From NCBI RefSeq assembly GCF_014633365.1, contig NC_068352.1, forward strand, positions 34,133,310-34,197,309: a stretch of 64,000 nucleotides of DNA, written 5' to 3'. Source of the stretch: Diospyros lotus. Lineage: Eukaryota; Streptophyta; Magnoliopsida; Ericales; Ebenaceae. Shown here piece by piece: positions 46,215-57,703 of the stretch. The notes below the pieces were generated by a model. The model was given only the letters and a program-made list of their open reading frames with translations, ran no database searches and was not told the DNA's origin. Every line of letters starts with the position of its first letter. Position 1 is the stretch's first letter. Both the position numbers and the translations under genes were made by a program.

Positions 46215-47905
46215 GTTATTTCATCTGCTCTCTTGAATAGGTTTTAGAAATGTAAGGGCCTGATCATTTGTAGAGAATATTTTTGTTTTTTAATTCCATT
46301 TTTTTGTTGAATAATTGAATATCTCCTTAAAAAATAGAAAATTTAGCTTTTTTTTATTTTTATTTTTTTTAACTTTATAGTATGAATTAGCAGATATCAT
46401 CTATGATGATTTCTAAATTTTTTGAAAATGAATGCTACAACCGTTTGAAACATAAAATGTTAAGATATCTTTAATTAATTATAAAATTGGAGGTGGAAGG
46501 TAAGAATTATTTTCTGAATTTGAATGACTTTTTTGGGTTTATGTACAACTTTTTGCCATCCAATTTACGACTTTGAAGTACTGTATTCAGTCGTAACCAA
46601 TAGCCTTGTGATGATCATCATTTGATGAAATTATGTGAAATTCCGTGGATTTGTGATTGTGTTTTGTAAATGTGAGGTAGCTGCAGTTCAAAGTGTGGGG
46701 CGTGCTCTAATTTTAAGCTGATATTTGTAGATTAAGTTTTAAAGACTTGGTTAGCGTCCAAGGAGGGACAGTTTCTTGAAGTATTTTGGAAGCTTAAACC
46801 AAGGGTGCTGTAAAAGGTTATCTGTATTTGTCATGTTATGTTATTATTCATAAAAAGTTCTATTTTAATACTGGTTCGTAGTCCATTATAAGTAACAGTT
46901 TAAAATGCATCACGGGTTCGATGGTAACAAAAAGAGTAGCATTGCCGAGTAGATATTAAACGGGCCAATTGTTATATGACTTAAAATATTATGTATGATT
47001 TTATCAATTATACATGTTATATATTGTTGAGTCATTGAGCTCTATTTTCTTTTAGTGATAAATTTACTCCTCTCACCGTTAAAAAATTAATTAGTGGTTA
47101 GTCCAAAATAGATATTAAGTTGGTTAAAAAAGGTTATAAAAAAATTTAACATACTTATTATATAATTAAGACAATTTACTAAAATATAATGATGACTAGG
47201 TGGATCACTATCAAAGACCACTAATTCAAATGTAAAATTAAATTTAACTTGCATTCTTCATTTTTTACCCATCACTTGCAGTTGCACCTTAAAATTAAAC
47301 GATATGTTCTTTTGTGCAAAAAAAAAGGTAAATTATTTAATTGGCAAAAAAAAAAGGTGTTTATTTATTGAAATTATATGTATATATTCACAGATGATAT
47401 CTATTAAGCCGTATGTTTTCTTGATAAATAAAATGCAATGCAAGGTTGGTTGAACCGAAAATTTTCCTTTCCCTTCCCTTTCCTCCCCCACCGCACCCAA
47501 GTGCAGCTGACCGCATTACCTCGAAATTGAACTCTTGAATTCAAACAAATTTTGATTAGAAAAAAGAAAAAAGAAAACATAATACACACACACGCACACA
47601 ATAAAATCAGATAAAGATATATGGGAGGGTGCGTGATGTGATGAGATTGTGGCAATGTCCAAAACGGAATCAGCTTCCTCCTCCTTGTATGTGAGCGTAA
47701 ACACACAACTACTGAGGCCCGAGTGATGTCATAATTACAAGCTCCTCCTCCACCGTCTTTATCCGCCTTTCTTAGCCTCCTCTTCTCTAACAGATACATA
47801 TCCAGTTCAATCACCGTTTCGATCTCTCTGTAAATCTGTCTCTTTCCTTTCCCCACCTCTGTATCTGTGTCTCGCTAGGGTTTATTGCTTTCCCCCTGGG
47901 CTTCA
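46215..47905. other. Intergenic region and B3-gene leader
   Basis: Holds the 3' UTR of the small gene and the promoter and 5' UTR of the B3 gene. The stretch 47740-47905 is pyrimidine-rich like a plant leader and contains TAGGGTTTA (about 47876). The open frame on the minus strand at 47404-47856 is a shadow of this leader. Confidence 0.5.
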
Positions 47906-50900
47906 ATGGCTGCTTCGTCTTCCAGAAAGACCTGCTTTCAGTGCGAGGACTCCAACTCCTCTGACTTCAGAAATGGCTGGCGCCTTCGCAGCGGCCACTT
48001 CGTTCAGCTTTGCGACAGATGCGCGTAAGCCCTTCTCCCCTCTCTCTTTGTGTGCCATAGGTTGACTGGCTTTTCAAATTTGCTTAAATGAATTTATGGC
48101 TAGTTGCAGCGTATCTGATAACGGTGTGTGCAACGATAGTGTGTGTGTTCCATCCATCTGGTCCCATTTTAAATTTGATGCAATTTTGCCCTCCCTCTGA
48201 TTCAGATGCAAAAGCTTTTTATGTTTTCTTGCATGTCAAGCAATCTTGTAATTAGTGTACGTTGCACGAATATGGAGTGTATTTAGTTGCAACTGTTGCT
48301 AGGAATTATCAGATTGCTTTGGTAGAAATCTTTCCCTGTTGTGATCGCTCAGTTTGCAACTACGAGCGGACACAGTTGTGTTCCTTTAGCTTTTCGTTCA
48401 GGCTTAGGATCGTTGGGAAAAACCATTTGGCATATATGTATACTGCTGAATTTTTAGTTCCCTTGATGAATACATTAGCTTTTGTAGCCGCTTTCCATTT
48501 ATGCTGCCTCTCTGATATTGTGAGGTTCATTGACTGAGAGTTGTTGTATTATACATACATACATATATACATACATACATATATATATATTGTGTTGCCA
48601 AGAATTTTATGTTAGGCATTTTGAACATGGGTTTTTTCCCTACTATCTGAAGAGTTTTTTTTTTTTTTTCCTTTTTGTTCTTTTCTTCTCACTCCTTAAA
48701 CGTTTTATCTTTCCTGTTTTTAGCTCAGGGAGGGTTTTGCGAATCAAATTAGTGGAAGTCTGGCTTAATTTTTTATTACATCAGTTGTCATCTCTGGTCG
48801 CTTTCTGTTCTATTTAAATTTATGCTTCTTGCTTTGGTAGTATAATGGAAGGACATGAATGACACAATCTTATCATTTGTTGCACCTGTATACCGTTTTG
48901 GCCTCTGACTTGGTGCTTTTTATGCATTAGTTCTTTGTATGATGAAGGAAGATTTTGTGAAAATTTTCATTCCAATGATGATGGTTGGAGGGATTGCGAA
49001 TCGTGTGGGAAGGTGAGGAAGTTGCTATATTCTGTATGTATATACATAAACATACCTATTGCATTCTTGGGGTTAAAGCAAATATCTAAACTGTGCATTG
49101 AAGATATTTGAATTCAAATTGCTTTTTATATGCTACTCCATTCTCATATTTGCAGTTGATTCATTGTGGATGTATCGTGTCATTCCATGCATATATGCTG
49201 TTGGATTTTGGTGGAGTGATCTGCATGGAATGCTCAAAGATGAATTTTATTCTGGTAAGAGGGACTAGTTCTTCACCCATCATGTACTCTGCCTTTCCTG
49301 GTCCTTATTTATATATCAACTGTGTGGTACTATGACCCTGGTGCCTTGTGCATTATCTAAGTCGTTACTTTGTGCTTGCTGTTTCAGTCCATCTCATGTG
49401 ATTTTGTTTGTTTTTTGTTTTTTTAAGTACTTTCTAACTCAACAATTTCAGAAATCTTCTCTATTAGGGTGTGAGACCAATCTATTCTGTAAGATTTAAT
49501 TCTCCACCCTTGTTATTTCAGGCACGAAAACGATGTCTATATTCAGAAAGCCGAATACAAAATGAAGTGTGTCAAGGGGATGCAACCAGGAAAATTCAGA
49601 TAGATCCTCAGTACTGGCCTAGAGTGACTGACCCAGAGTTGCAACAGGTTTCGAAAAAGTATCCTCTGAAAAATCCAATTTTCTTCTGAAGTTATACATT
49701 GTTAGATAGATTTTTAGTTAGAATGTCAATCAACCTTGAAGTGAACAGAAGTTCTGAGTCCAATTTGCCTTGTATCCCACTCATTTTTTTCCCCCTGCAA
49801 TAGGGGATGGATTTCATGCAAGCCTTCTTTTCTCTTATTCTGTCTATAACTTGGGACCATTTGATTTGAGAATCCTTGACTATATCTTAGAACAAAATCT
49901 ATTGTTGTTCCTTTGTTCGAGAAATTATTGTCTGCTAGTGATGCTGATCACAAGCTGGCACGTCTTGTGATACCAAAAAAATGTGCAGAGGTGGGCCTTC
50001 CCTCTCTCTCTCTTGGTTTTAAATTGTTACTAAAGGTATTTTAATGCTTAAAGTTGACATGTGTTCATTATTTAGATATGGTACTGCTAATTTTTAGGTC
50101 AAATAAAGTCCAATCTAACAGGTGGCATCTTGATAAAATCCTGAGGGATGCTTAGAATGTTTTTCATGTTAATTAGAATTTAATCATCAATTCATGCAAC
50201 TTTATCTCGCCAACTCTTCAGACCATTTTAATTGATGAAGCATCTGCATTATGGCAGACTTAAAGATTTTCTCTGGTTCCAGTCAGTTATTCGTACTTGT
50301 TTATGTGGGGTTTAAGGACTTAACAGGCTGTAAGTTCATTACCTGCAATGCAGATTCCCCTGTCATAAAATTCCTTTAGCTCAGCGTGTAGCGTGGGATG
50401 TTCTAATATCTTCATCCTCATGTTTTTTCTTGACTCTTACTGCAATGTGCTGCAAAAGTTTTATTTCCTTTTCTCAATCACAATCTAGTACAAAGAGTTC
50501 TGTAAAACAGTGAAAAATGAACAACACAAGAAAAAGCTACAAAAAATAAGACTTCCCTTCTTGAGGTAATGAATCTCAAGGGTCGTGAATCAATTTATGG
50601 TGTTTGGATATATGTAAGATCTCACTTGATGGGGTGACACTTGTCTGTGGTCTGTTCACTCTGCATTTTGCTATGCCCCTTGTTATAATAAGACTAATGA
50701 CTTCCTTTGGATGCTGAGGACCAATGAGCCCGAGGCACCATAAAAATTTATTAATACACATTCTTAATGTCTTGCATTAACTTATGTTACCTAACCCTAA
50801 TCATCAAGCAGGCTTTTTTCCCCAAGATTACTTCCCCACACGGCTGCTTGGTCAAAATCCAAGATACAGAAGACAAGGAGTGGGAATTCCAGTTCCGATA

Positions 50901-51530
50901 CTGGCCTAATAGTGGGAGCAAGATGTATGTTCTGGAAGGGCTTAGGGATTATATGGCGTCAATGCAATGGCAAGCTGGTGACACAGGTGAGCTTCCCGAG
51001 TTGCTACTGGAAAAGGTTAAGTGGACCTTTATCTTTTACTTCCTAATTTTAGGTCTAGTATATAATCAAATTGATACTGCTGACTTGCCTTTCTATGCAT
51101 GTAACTAAGCAGTCCATAGATCTTATTAGTGATTTCAAGTCAAATTGTCATTCTCTAAACAATTATATTATTTTGTAGCTTCCATTTCAAATACTTCATA
51201 ATTGCATTCTTTGATAACATGTGCTCTGATGTTGGTTCCTCCTTGATGGATCCAAATTCTTCAATCATCTTCATAAGTCATAACTTCTCAATATACGTCA
51301 ACTAATGACATCGGGTGTCATGTCGTTATTACCTGAAAATTTGTTAGGATGCTTATATAAACATATACAGACTTGTGATTTTCCATGCACCTGCCAGTGA
51401 TGAGTTTTTTATTTTTTTCTACTTAGGACTAATAGTGTGTTTCTTTCTAGTGATATTTTACAGGATTGAACCGGAGAAAAAGTTGGTCATGGGATTGAGA
51501 AAGACTCATGCTGTTATACCAGCTTGTGAG
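47906..51530 (+). CDS. VAL/HSI2-type B3 transcription factor, N-terminal 264 codons
   Basis: Nuclear DNA-binding repressor family; VAL proteins bind RY (CATGCA) elements and silence seed-maturation genes through Polycomb. Exons: 47906-48024, 48931-49012, 49156-49254, 49522-49658, 49891-49990, 50812-50986, 51451-51530, all GT..AG and in phase (792 nt). Residues 10-93 form the PHD-like zinc domain: CFQC, LCDRC, RFCENFH, CESCGKLIHCGC, CMEC. The B3 domain runs from PLFEKLLSASDAD (about 152) through RLVIPKKCAE, KEWEFQFRYWPNSGSKMYVL and QAGDT to RIEPEKKLVMGLRKT. The join of exons 6 and 7 gives DT-VIFYRIEPE. The stretch between zinc and B3 domains is only about 55 residues, much shorter than in typical VALs. 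CW domain and EAR motif are not visible, and no exon was found after 51530. Confidence 0.88.
48547..48592. repeat. ACAT/AT microsatellite in B3-gene intron 1
   Basis: Runs of TACATACATACATATATAC repeated and then AT repeats occupy about 46 bp of the intron between exons 1 and 2. It may be length-variable; no function is implied. Confidence 0.8.
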
Positions 51531-53547
51531 GTATGACAAAAATATGTTATGATATTATATGCTTAGAGTGGATTGTTTTACTGGATGAACCCTATAAGAA
51601 TAACTGGGGCATTTTGTCTATTGTTAAATATTGACTGCATGGATATCCCACATATGTTATGCTGATGTTGCTTCTGTTGTATTTCACTGGGCTAATTGAA
51701 AATAAAAATCATGGGAGATTGGAAATTGGATGCCACTAAAGTTTTTTTTTTATGGATTTCTTTTAAGATCACTAAATTGTTCAAAACCCGGCAAAGAATG
51801 CTTGTTTATCACATCTGCAAAATTTTGGAAAACTTTCTCTAGTTCTCCTCATGTGTATTATTAAGTCATTGACATCCCATTATCATCACAAGCTTTGATT
51901 CCATTAGGTGGGGTCTGCTACATAAATTCAATATCTCCAATCATCTCTATCTATGGCCGCACCATCTGTAAGGACATTATATCTCATATCATGCCTAAGG
52001 GGTTTTCTACTATGTTTTCTTGCTCTTCCTCTGCCTCTTTATTGTAAACTTCTTCCATTCCATTCACTTGTATCGTAGGTGCACTTATTGGTCTTTTTCT
52101 CACATATTGAACATCATCATAATCATTTCATGTGCATTTTATCTTCAGTAGATGCCATTTCAACCTTATTATATATACTCTTGTTCGTAATTTTTTTTTA
52201 AGTGGCTGCAGATCCATTGCAACACCTTTATCTTTGTTATGTTCATGTTTTGCACGTGTTGGTGTTTAATTGCGTAATATTCCTAGCTAAATAACAAACA
52301 GTCTTTGTTTTTAGCTTTAAAAGGATTATATGATAGCATAAAATATTGTGTACATTTCTTTATTTTAACCATTTTATCTTAGTTTTGTCACTATCATCTT
52401 CAATAATTTCTTTCTTTTTGAATGATTGATCTGACACGTAGTAATTAAAATTGTATTGGATCAACCAGTTCAGCTAAGGATCAATGACTAGCTAGTTGAG
52501 TTCAAGAAAAGATCGAGGATGTGTATAAATCGGTCAAGGTCGACTGATTTTTCTTTTTTTTTTTCCAAGTACTGAATAATCCAGACTCTTTTTGGTTATC
52601 AGCTCTAGTACCAATTGTTAGGCATCCAACATATGTTACTTGATACAGTATAAAAAACATAGAATAAATTGTCATACCCATACAAGATCAAAATTACACA
52701 CACATAAATTAACACGATTCTACAAATTGCATGCCTCCTTGAGCAAAGGAGGAACAAAGTTTACTATTGAGCAAAGGAGGAACAAAGTTTACCATGTGAA
52801 TAATGGGTTACAAAAGAGAGAAACTATATCACTCAACCCCAACCCAATATATCCAAACTCATTGTCTCATTGAGATTTATCGCTCCCTAAACAGCACCTA
52901 ATTAATGCCCTACCACCATCTAATAATCAAATATGAGGCTCTATTTGCAGAGAGAATAAGATACATCAGAAATTTAAAACTGATTTGAGTTTTTGATTGG
53001 GTATACAAATCCTGTCTCTATTATATTTTGTTTTGGGGGTCTTCTGATTTAACTCTTAATTTTAGTTCATGATTGGTTCTTTTTTTGTGACCATTTGGGT
53101 TTTGACATCCACACATAACCAAGATGGATTTGGTAAGATCCAGATTTGATTCCAATGGATATGATTGCCCTATATAATGTTTCTTATATGGATAATTCTG
53201 ATATTGCTTGATATAGTGATTTGACCCAATTTGATAGAGCCCTTTTGACTCCGTTTGAGCCATTGCCTACTTGAATTAGTTTTGGTAACTAACAAATGGT
53301 GACTACCTTCTTGATTGGTTGTGGAGGCTTCTTGTATGGCAGCTATGGTGGCAGCCCAAGGGTGGGGGCATGTTATTTCTCCCCAATGGGCTAATCTTCC
53401 TTGCTTCGTCTTCAATGGCGGAGTTTTGAGGTTGTTGGTCCTTGTGTCTTGGATTTTCTGACACTCTTGCCTTACCATAGGGGTACAAGAAGACTGGTGG
53501 TTGAGGCTTTTATTAAGCATTTGGTGTGGACTTCCTCTCTTTGGCCT
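51531..53547. other. B3-gene intron or 3' flank, no exon found
   Basis: I looked for exons continuing after RKTHAVIPACE and found none. An inverted fragment of the 10804 repeat family is at about 51880-51945 (AAGCTTTGATTCCATTAGGT). A short near-repeat GAGCAAAGGAGGAACAAAGTTTAC.. occurs twice near 52741 and 52768. A T-rich run is at 52552-52564. Confidence 0.45.
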
Positions 53548-54365
53548 GTAACACCCCAAACATTTCTAGAATTTTGGCTGAGCTATTTTTGTGGAAATTT
53601 ATTTTTGGGATAATTAATTTCGAGAAATAGCGATTCAATATATTACTTGAATTTTTGGAGACACAAATATTTTTCTATGACAAGATAGATGATTGGGCTA
53701 ACTTATTAAACGGATGAGAATGATTGGGAATAGAATATCAACAGGGAAGTGAGATCAACTGCTGGATGTCAAGTTGGCTAGTGAGGGACCTGAACTTATG
53801 AAGTTTGATATTACGGTAAGAGGTTAAAGGACTTTTAGAAAATAAATGTCATAATTGGACTCCTCGTGTCAAAATGAGTTCGTAGACATATGACTTGATA
53901 GGTTTTGAGGAAGTGTGCCATGAGCATGATTTTTAGGGAAAAATACCAAGTAACATGAAGAACAACAGTGAAGTTGACAAGGCCTAATGTATGCTTTGAT
54001 AAGTGTCATGATGGTTTTAAATGAAGAAAGAGAGACAAGAATAAGCAATGATGGCCTATTTTATGGGGTTTCTTGTAAGAGAAGAGGAGTGGGAGAGCAT
54101 GGCTGAAGCATGCTTGCCCAAATCTAAAGAGTGAAGGGAAAAGAGAATGGGATATTTTTAAATGATGAAAATGCCCCTAATCCTTTAATAGTATTAAAAG
54201 GGGCTAAGAGACCCATTGTCCTAATTTTGGTGGAGGACTAGTCAGGGCTTGATAGTGGCTATGAACAAGGAAGAAAAGAAATAAGGAGAAAAGAAGTAGA
54301 GAGAAAAAGGGAAGGAAAGAAGAGGAGAAGAAGAGATTGAAGCTAGCATTCATATCCTTTAGATC

Positions 54366-54768
54366 TGTTGAAGGAAGATAAAATGAAGATACAGAAGTGA
54401 TACGTGGTTGTGTGTTGTGTTTGAATAAAAGTCGAAAGGAGATGAGATGATAAGGAGTATTTGAAACTAAAGAGATAAGAAAGATGAGAAGATAGAGATA
54501 AAGTGGTTTGAGGAGATGAGAAGATAAAGATAAAGTGGTTCCATAAAAATAGGATAAAACTACCACTTGAGTTTAAATCCTACCCTATTTGTTTTGTAAC
54601 ATATTTGAACTTGTATTTTGTATCCTATCCCTGTATTTTAGGAGGAAACCGTGGCCTAGCTCATGTATAAATACTCATTCAAAACTCAATACGAAGTGAG
54701 AAAATAAGTGCTTTGTTAGTCTTGAATTCTACCTAAGGTATTCCTACTTAGGTTATTTAATTTGTTCA
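54366..54768 (+). repeat. 5' LTR of copia D
   Basis: 403 bp, matched by 58785-59208. It contains GAGATGAGAAGATAGAGATA repeats near 54486-54535, fewer than in the 3' copy, which explains much of the length difference. Confidence 0.88.
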
Positions 54769-54837
54769 TGGTATCAGAGCCACTGATCTTGTGTTTGAAT
54801 ACCTTGTCCTTCTCCTTCAACAAGCAGTAGCATTCAT

Positions 54838-55157
54838 GATGGTCGACAATCCATCGACGAGTGGAACCTCCACCACCGGTTCTACACCCAACAAAACCAC
54901 ACAAGTTCAGGTTGTTCCAATTTCTTTGGACAACCATACCCTTCAAATAACACAACAAAAGTTGAATGGGACTAATTTTTGAGAATGGTCCAATCAGTTT
55001 TGTTGGTTTTCAAAGGAAAAGGAAAGTGGGATATCTTACCAGTGCCACTTCTATGCTAGATACTGAAGTAGCGGCCTATGAAGTCTGGGATGCTGAGAAC
55101 TCAATTGTGATGGCTTAGCTTATTAATTCTATGGAGCCAAAAATAGGTAGGACTTAT
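54838..55157 (+). pseudogene. gag start of copia D
   Basis: ATG at 54838 gives MVDNPSTSGTSTTGSTPNKT, then PISLDNHTLQITQQKLNGTN followed by TGA. After shifts, VAAYEVWDAENSIVMA and NSMEPKIGRTY match the copia gag domain. It stops at the composite insert. Confidence 0.75.
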
Positions 55158-55956
55158 TGTCAGGGTCTTAGTCCTGACAAGGTAATGAGTGAGGGGAATT
55201 AGGGTAGGAATGAAGAGAGAAAGAAAGAGAGAGGAAGAAACGAGTGGGAGAGTGTACAGAGGGGAATTGAGAGATAGGGAAGGAATTGAAAGTTGTCAAA
55301 GAATTCATCGATGCCTTTTTATTGAGAGGGTGTTAGATTGGGAGCACTGACAGTCCTCAATTCAAGTCCAAATACGCACTCAAAACACCCTTACACACAT
55401 TGGTTTAATTCAATACAGAAATATAACAAGAATAGAATTGAAAAGATTGAATAAAGAACATGCAAACCACACAAGAAACACCTAACTTTTATCTTGGTTC
55501 AGATAGCATAAAACGGTCCTACATCCAGCTTCTGATCAGAGAGAGCAATCCACTATGATCTTGATGAAAACAATACAAGATTATCACTTGCACAATCCCT
55601 TCTCTCACTGATACACGAGAACTCTCACTATGAGATTACAAGACTATCTTCTCTAGCTTTCTCTCACAATACAACTTTCGCACACAACAATGAGAATAAT
55701 CAATCACTTGTCCCCTGCAATTTACCCCGCATCTCTTATTTATAGACTTCAGAGCGTGAGTTACAAAGGGAGATATAACCGGGACATTTCCCTAACTATC
55801 CCTCACTTAATATAACATACAATTAGCCTAAATTACCTAACTGACACTACCACACGTATAACCTCAAATAAACATGTCCAAGTCTCTCTAATTTTCCAGC
55901 CACTCAATACAAAACTGAATAACAGAGGGAAAGCCCCTTTATATAGGCCCATCCTC
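55158..55956 (-). repeat. LTR fragment at the 3' end of the composite
   Basis: On the minus strand: a TATA box CCTATATAAAGGGG (about 55934-55947), a pyrimidine-rich leader-like tract with TTCTTTCTCTCTTCATTCC, and a terminal AGACCCTGACA at 55158. It is split by the solo LTR 55331-55924. Its upstream part is fused to the gag end at 55957. Confidence 0.55.
55331..55924 (-). repeat. Solo LTR with perfect target duplication GAGGG
   Basis: 594 bp, TGTTAGATTGGGAGCACT to CTGAATAACA, flanked by GAGGG at 55326-55330 and 55925-55929. Start sequence GGGAGCACTGACAGTC is shared with the 25201 solo LTR and, less closely, with element B. Confidence 0.9.
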
Positions 55957-56550
55957 CTACTTGATGGCGTCAAACTCTGGTTTCAGAACAGAGAGAGCAA
56001 TAACCATAAAAAACTTCTCTCGTTGAACAATTTGTTCGGTGCGGGTCGTAGTGAGAGGAAGAAGAGAATCAAATTCTTGCATGAGAGCCCGAACATGCCC
56101 CAGATAAGATTCCATGGACGACTCTTGCTTGAGATTCTTGATATTAGAAACCACAGTGTACAAACGTTGGATGTCGTTTATATAACATTCTTCAGCTTCC
56201 TTCCACACATTAACACAAGTTTCAAAGGGGCAAAAGAGCTGCATGATGGAAGGATCAATAGACTGCCATAGGAGGCTACATAACTGGGCATCAACTTGTT
56301 CCCATCTAGCTCGATTCGCTTCTGGCACACTTTCAGCCTTTGTGGTAAGATGATCCGCTTGGCCTTGCCCTTTGAACCACATTTTGACAGAGGCTGCCCA
56401 TGAGAGATAATTGGTCTTCCCTATCAACTTGACAATGGTAATATTGGTTGTCCCAAGATTGGAGACAGTAAAGGATTGAGAGGCAGTAGGGGCAACAGGT
56501 GCCGAAGTGGGAATAGCATTGGCAGAAACGGCGTCACTAAAATTAGACAT
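55957..56550 (-). pseudogene. Copia gag (about 198 codons) of the composite
   Basis: It starts MSNFSDAVSANAIPTS, then ITIVKLIGKTNYLSWAASVK, WEQVDAQLCSLLWQSIDPSI and ESSMESYLGHVRALMQEFDS, all of the copia gag (UBN2) type. The frame is intact up to KPEFDAIK and then hits TAG at the junction with LTR sequence. Zinc knuckle and pol are missing, so it is 3' truncated. Confidence 0.85.
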
Positions 56551-56562
56551 GGCGAGGGTTTC

Positions 56563-57202
56563 TGTTACATCCCGTTCGAGCGATAGAAAGGTCTGGAACA
56601 ACTTATCCTGATGGGCCTACGCGAACTTCTCAGGGCGGTCACCCATCCCTGGATTACCCCAGGTCAAGCACGCTTAACTTGGGAGTTCTTTACCAACATT
56701 CAACCCAAAAGGTATCCAGCTGATGTTGTTTCCTTTCTTACACTATCCTCAATATATACTAATCTCTCTGGGCTCTCGGGGTATTACATTCTCCCCCCCT
56801 TAAGCACATGACGTCCTCGTCATGCGACCTTACAACTAGTCCCAGCTCTCCCTCATCCAGTGTCCCCGGTCCAGTACCCTCAGCCTTGGGCTAGTACACG
56901 GTCCCTAGTCCAGTACTCCCAGCCTTTGGCTAGTACACGGTCCCAAGACACGGCCCGGGTCGGCTCTGATACCACCTGTAACATCTCGTTCGAGTGATAG
57001 AAAGGTCCGGAACAACTTATCCTGATGGGCCTACGCGAACTTCCCAGGGCGGTCACCCATCCCTGGATTACCCCAGGTCAAGCACGCTTAACTTGGGAGT
57101 TCTTTGCCAACATTCAGCCCAAAAGGTATCCAGTTGGTGTTGTTTCCTTTCTTATACTATCCTCGATATATACTAATCTCTCTGGGCTCTCGGGGTATTA
57201 CA
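56563..57202 (-). mobile_element. Cassandra TRIM with 5S-rRNA-like LTRs
   Basis: Two 226-bp LTRs (56563-56788, 56977-57202) run TGTwACATCyCGTTCGAG to CTCGGGGTATTACA. On the minus strand each contains AAGTTAAGCGTGCTTG and GGGATGGGTGACC, the internal-promoter portion of plant 5S rRNA. The 188-bp interior has TGGTATCAGAGCC (primer site) next to the right LTR and GGGGGGAGAA next to the left. Flanks GTTTC and GTTTT agree in 4 of 5. Cassandra is a known non-coding TRIM with exactly this 5S-in-LTR design. Confidence 0.92.
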
Positions 57203-57545
57203 GTTTTGACACTGGAAGTGGCTTGAGGAGTCGCCGGCGATCAGATCTGGAGAAGCTGGAAAAAAGTGGCTGGTGGATGCGTTGTCACGCGCTGGCGCGT
57301 GGAGACAGAGGCAGCAATACGCGGCGGTGCGTGGGTGGTCCGGCGGCGGCGAGTCTTCGGCGGTCGGTAGATCTAGGGGCGGCAAACCTGATGGTGGTGG
57401 CGGTGTTATCCAATGGTGGCTGGACAGTGGGGTTTTGGTATTGGGAAGTGATGGTTAGGGTTTGACGGCTAGGGTTTTGGTTGCTAGAAAAAAAAAAAAA
57501 CACAGTGGGGCTAGGGTTTTTTTCTCATTGGTGGCTCTGATACTA

Positions 57546-57703
57546 TGTGAGAAAATAATTATGAGAAAAAACCTAAGAGACTAGCCTCTTTTAGCTTGTT
57601 ATTTATAATAAGTATAATGGGTCTTAAAGCTATGGGCTTAATCTAATTACAAAAATAAATCACACACATATAATAACTATAATATATACTAATAATTCTA
57701 ACA
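57546..57703 (-). repeat. 158-bp LTR at the 5' end of the composite
   Basis: TGTGAGAAAATAATT to TAATTCTAACA on the plus strand; adjacent on the minus strand is TAGTATCAGAGCCACC (57530-57545), a primer-site variant. It is short for a copia LTR and may be internally deleted. Confidence 0.65.

Larger units (their letters stand above)
55158..57703 (-). mobile_element. Composite retroelement insert bounded by CTTAT repeats
   Basis: CTTAT lies directly outside both ends (55153-55157, 57704-57708), as for one insertion. On the minus strand it holds a 158-bp LTR-like end (57546-57703), primer site TAGTATCAGAGCC, a leader, a Cassandra element, a copia gag (56550-55957) and a different LTR end (to 55158). 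The two terminal sequences are unlike each other, so pol and one original LTR were lost or exchanged. Confidence 0.6.

Noticed and set aside
47404..47856. 150-codon ORF on the minus strand
   Set aside because: It is antisense to the promoter and leader of the B3 gene, starts in a pyrimidine-rich tract and shows no domain.
50987..51108. Continuation of the B3 exon past GDTG into ELPELLLEK
   Set aside because: A GTGAGC donor follows GACACAG, and splicing to 51451 gives the expected V-I-F-Y-R-I-E-P-E B3 strand; the read-through has no family support.
56611..57465. 5S rRNA genes or protein ORFs (56611-56811, 57025-57465)
   Set aside because: Only the internal part of 5S is present, in two copies exactly within 226-bp LTRs with a primer site between them. 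The ORFs are translations of that LTR and of a GC-rich copia leader.
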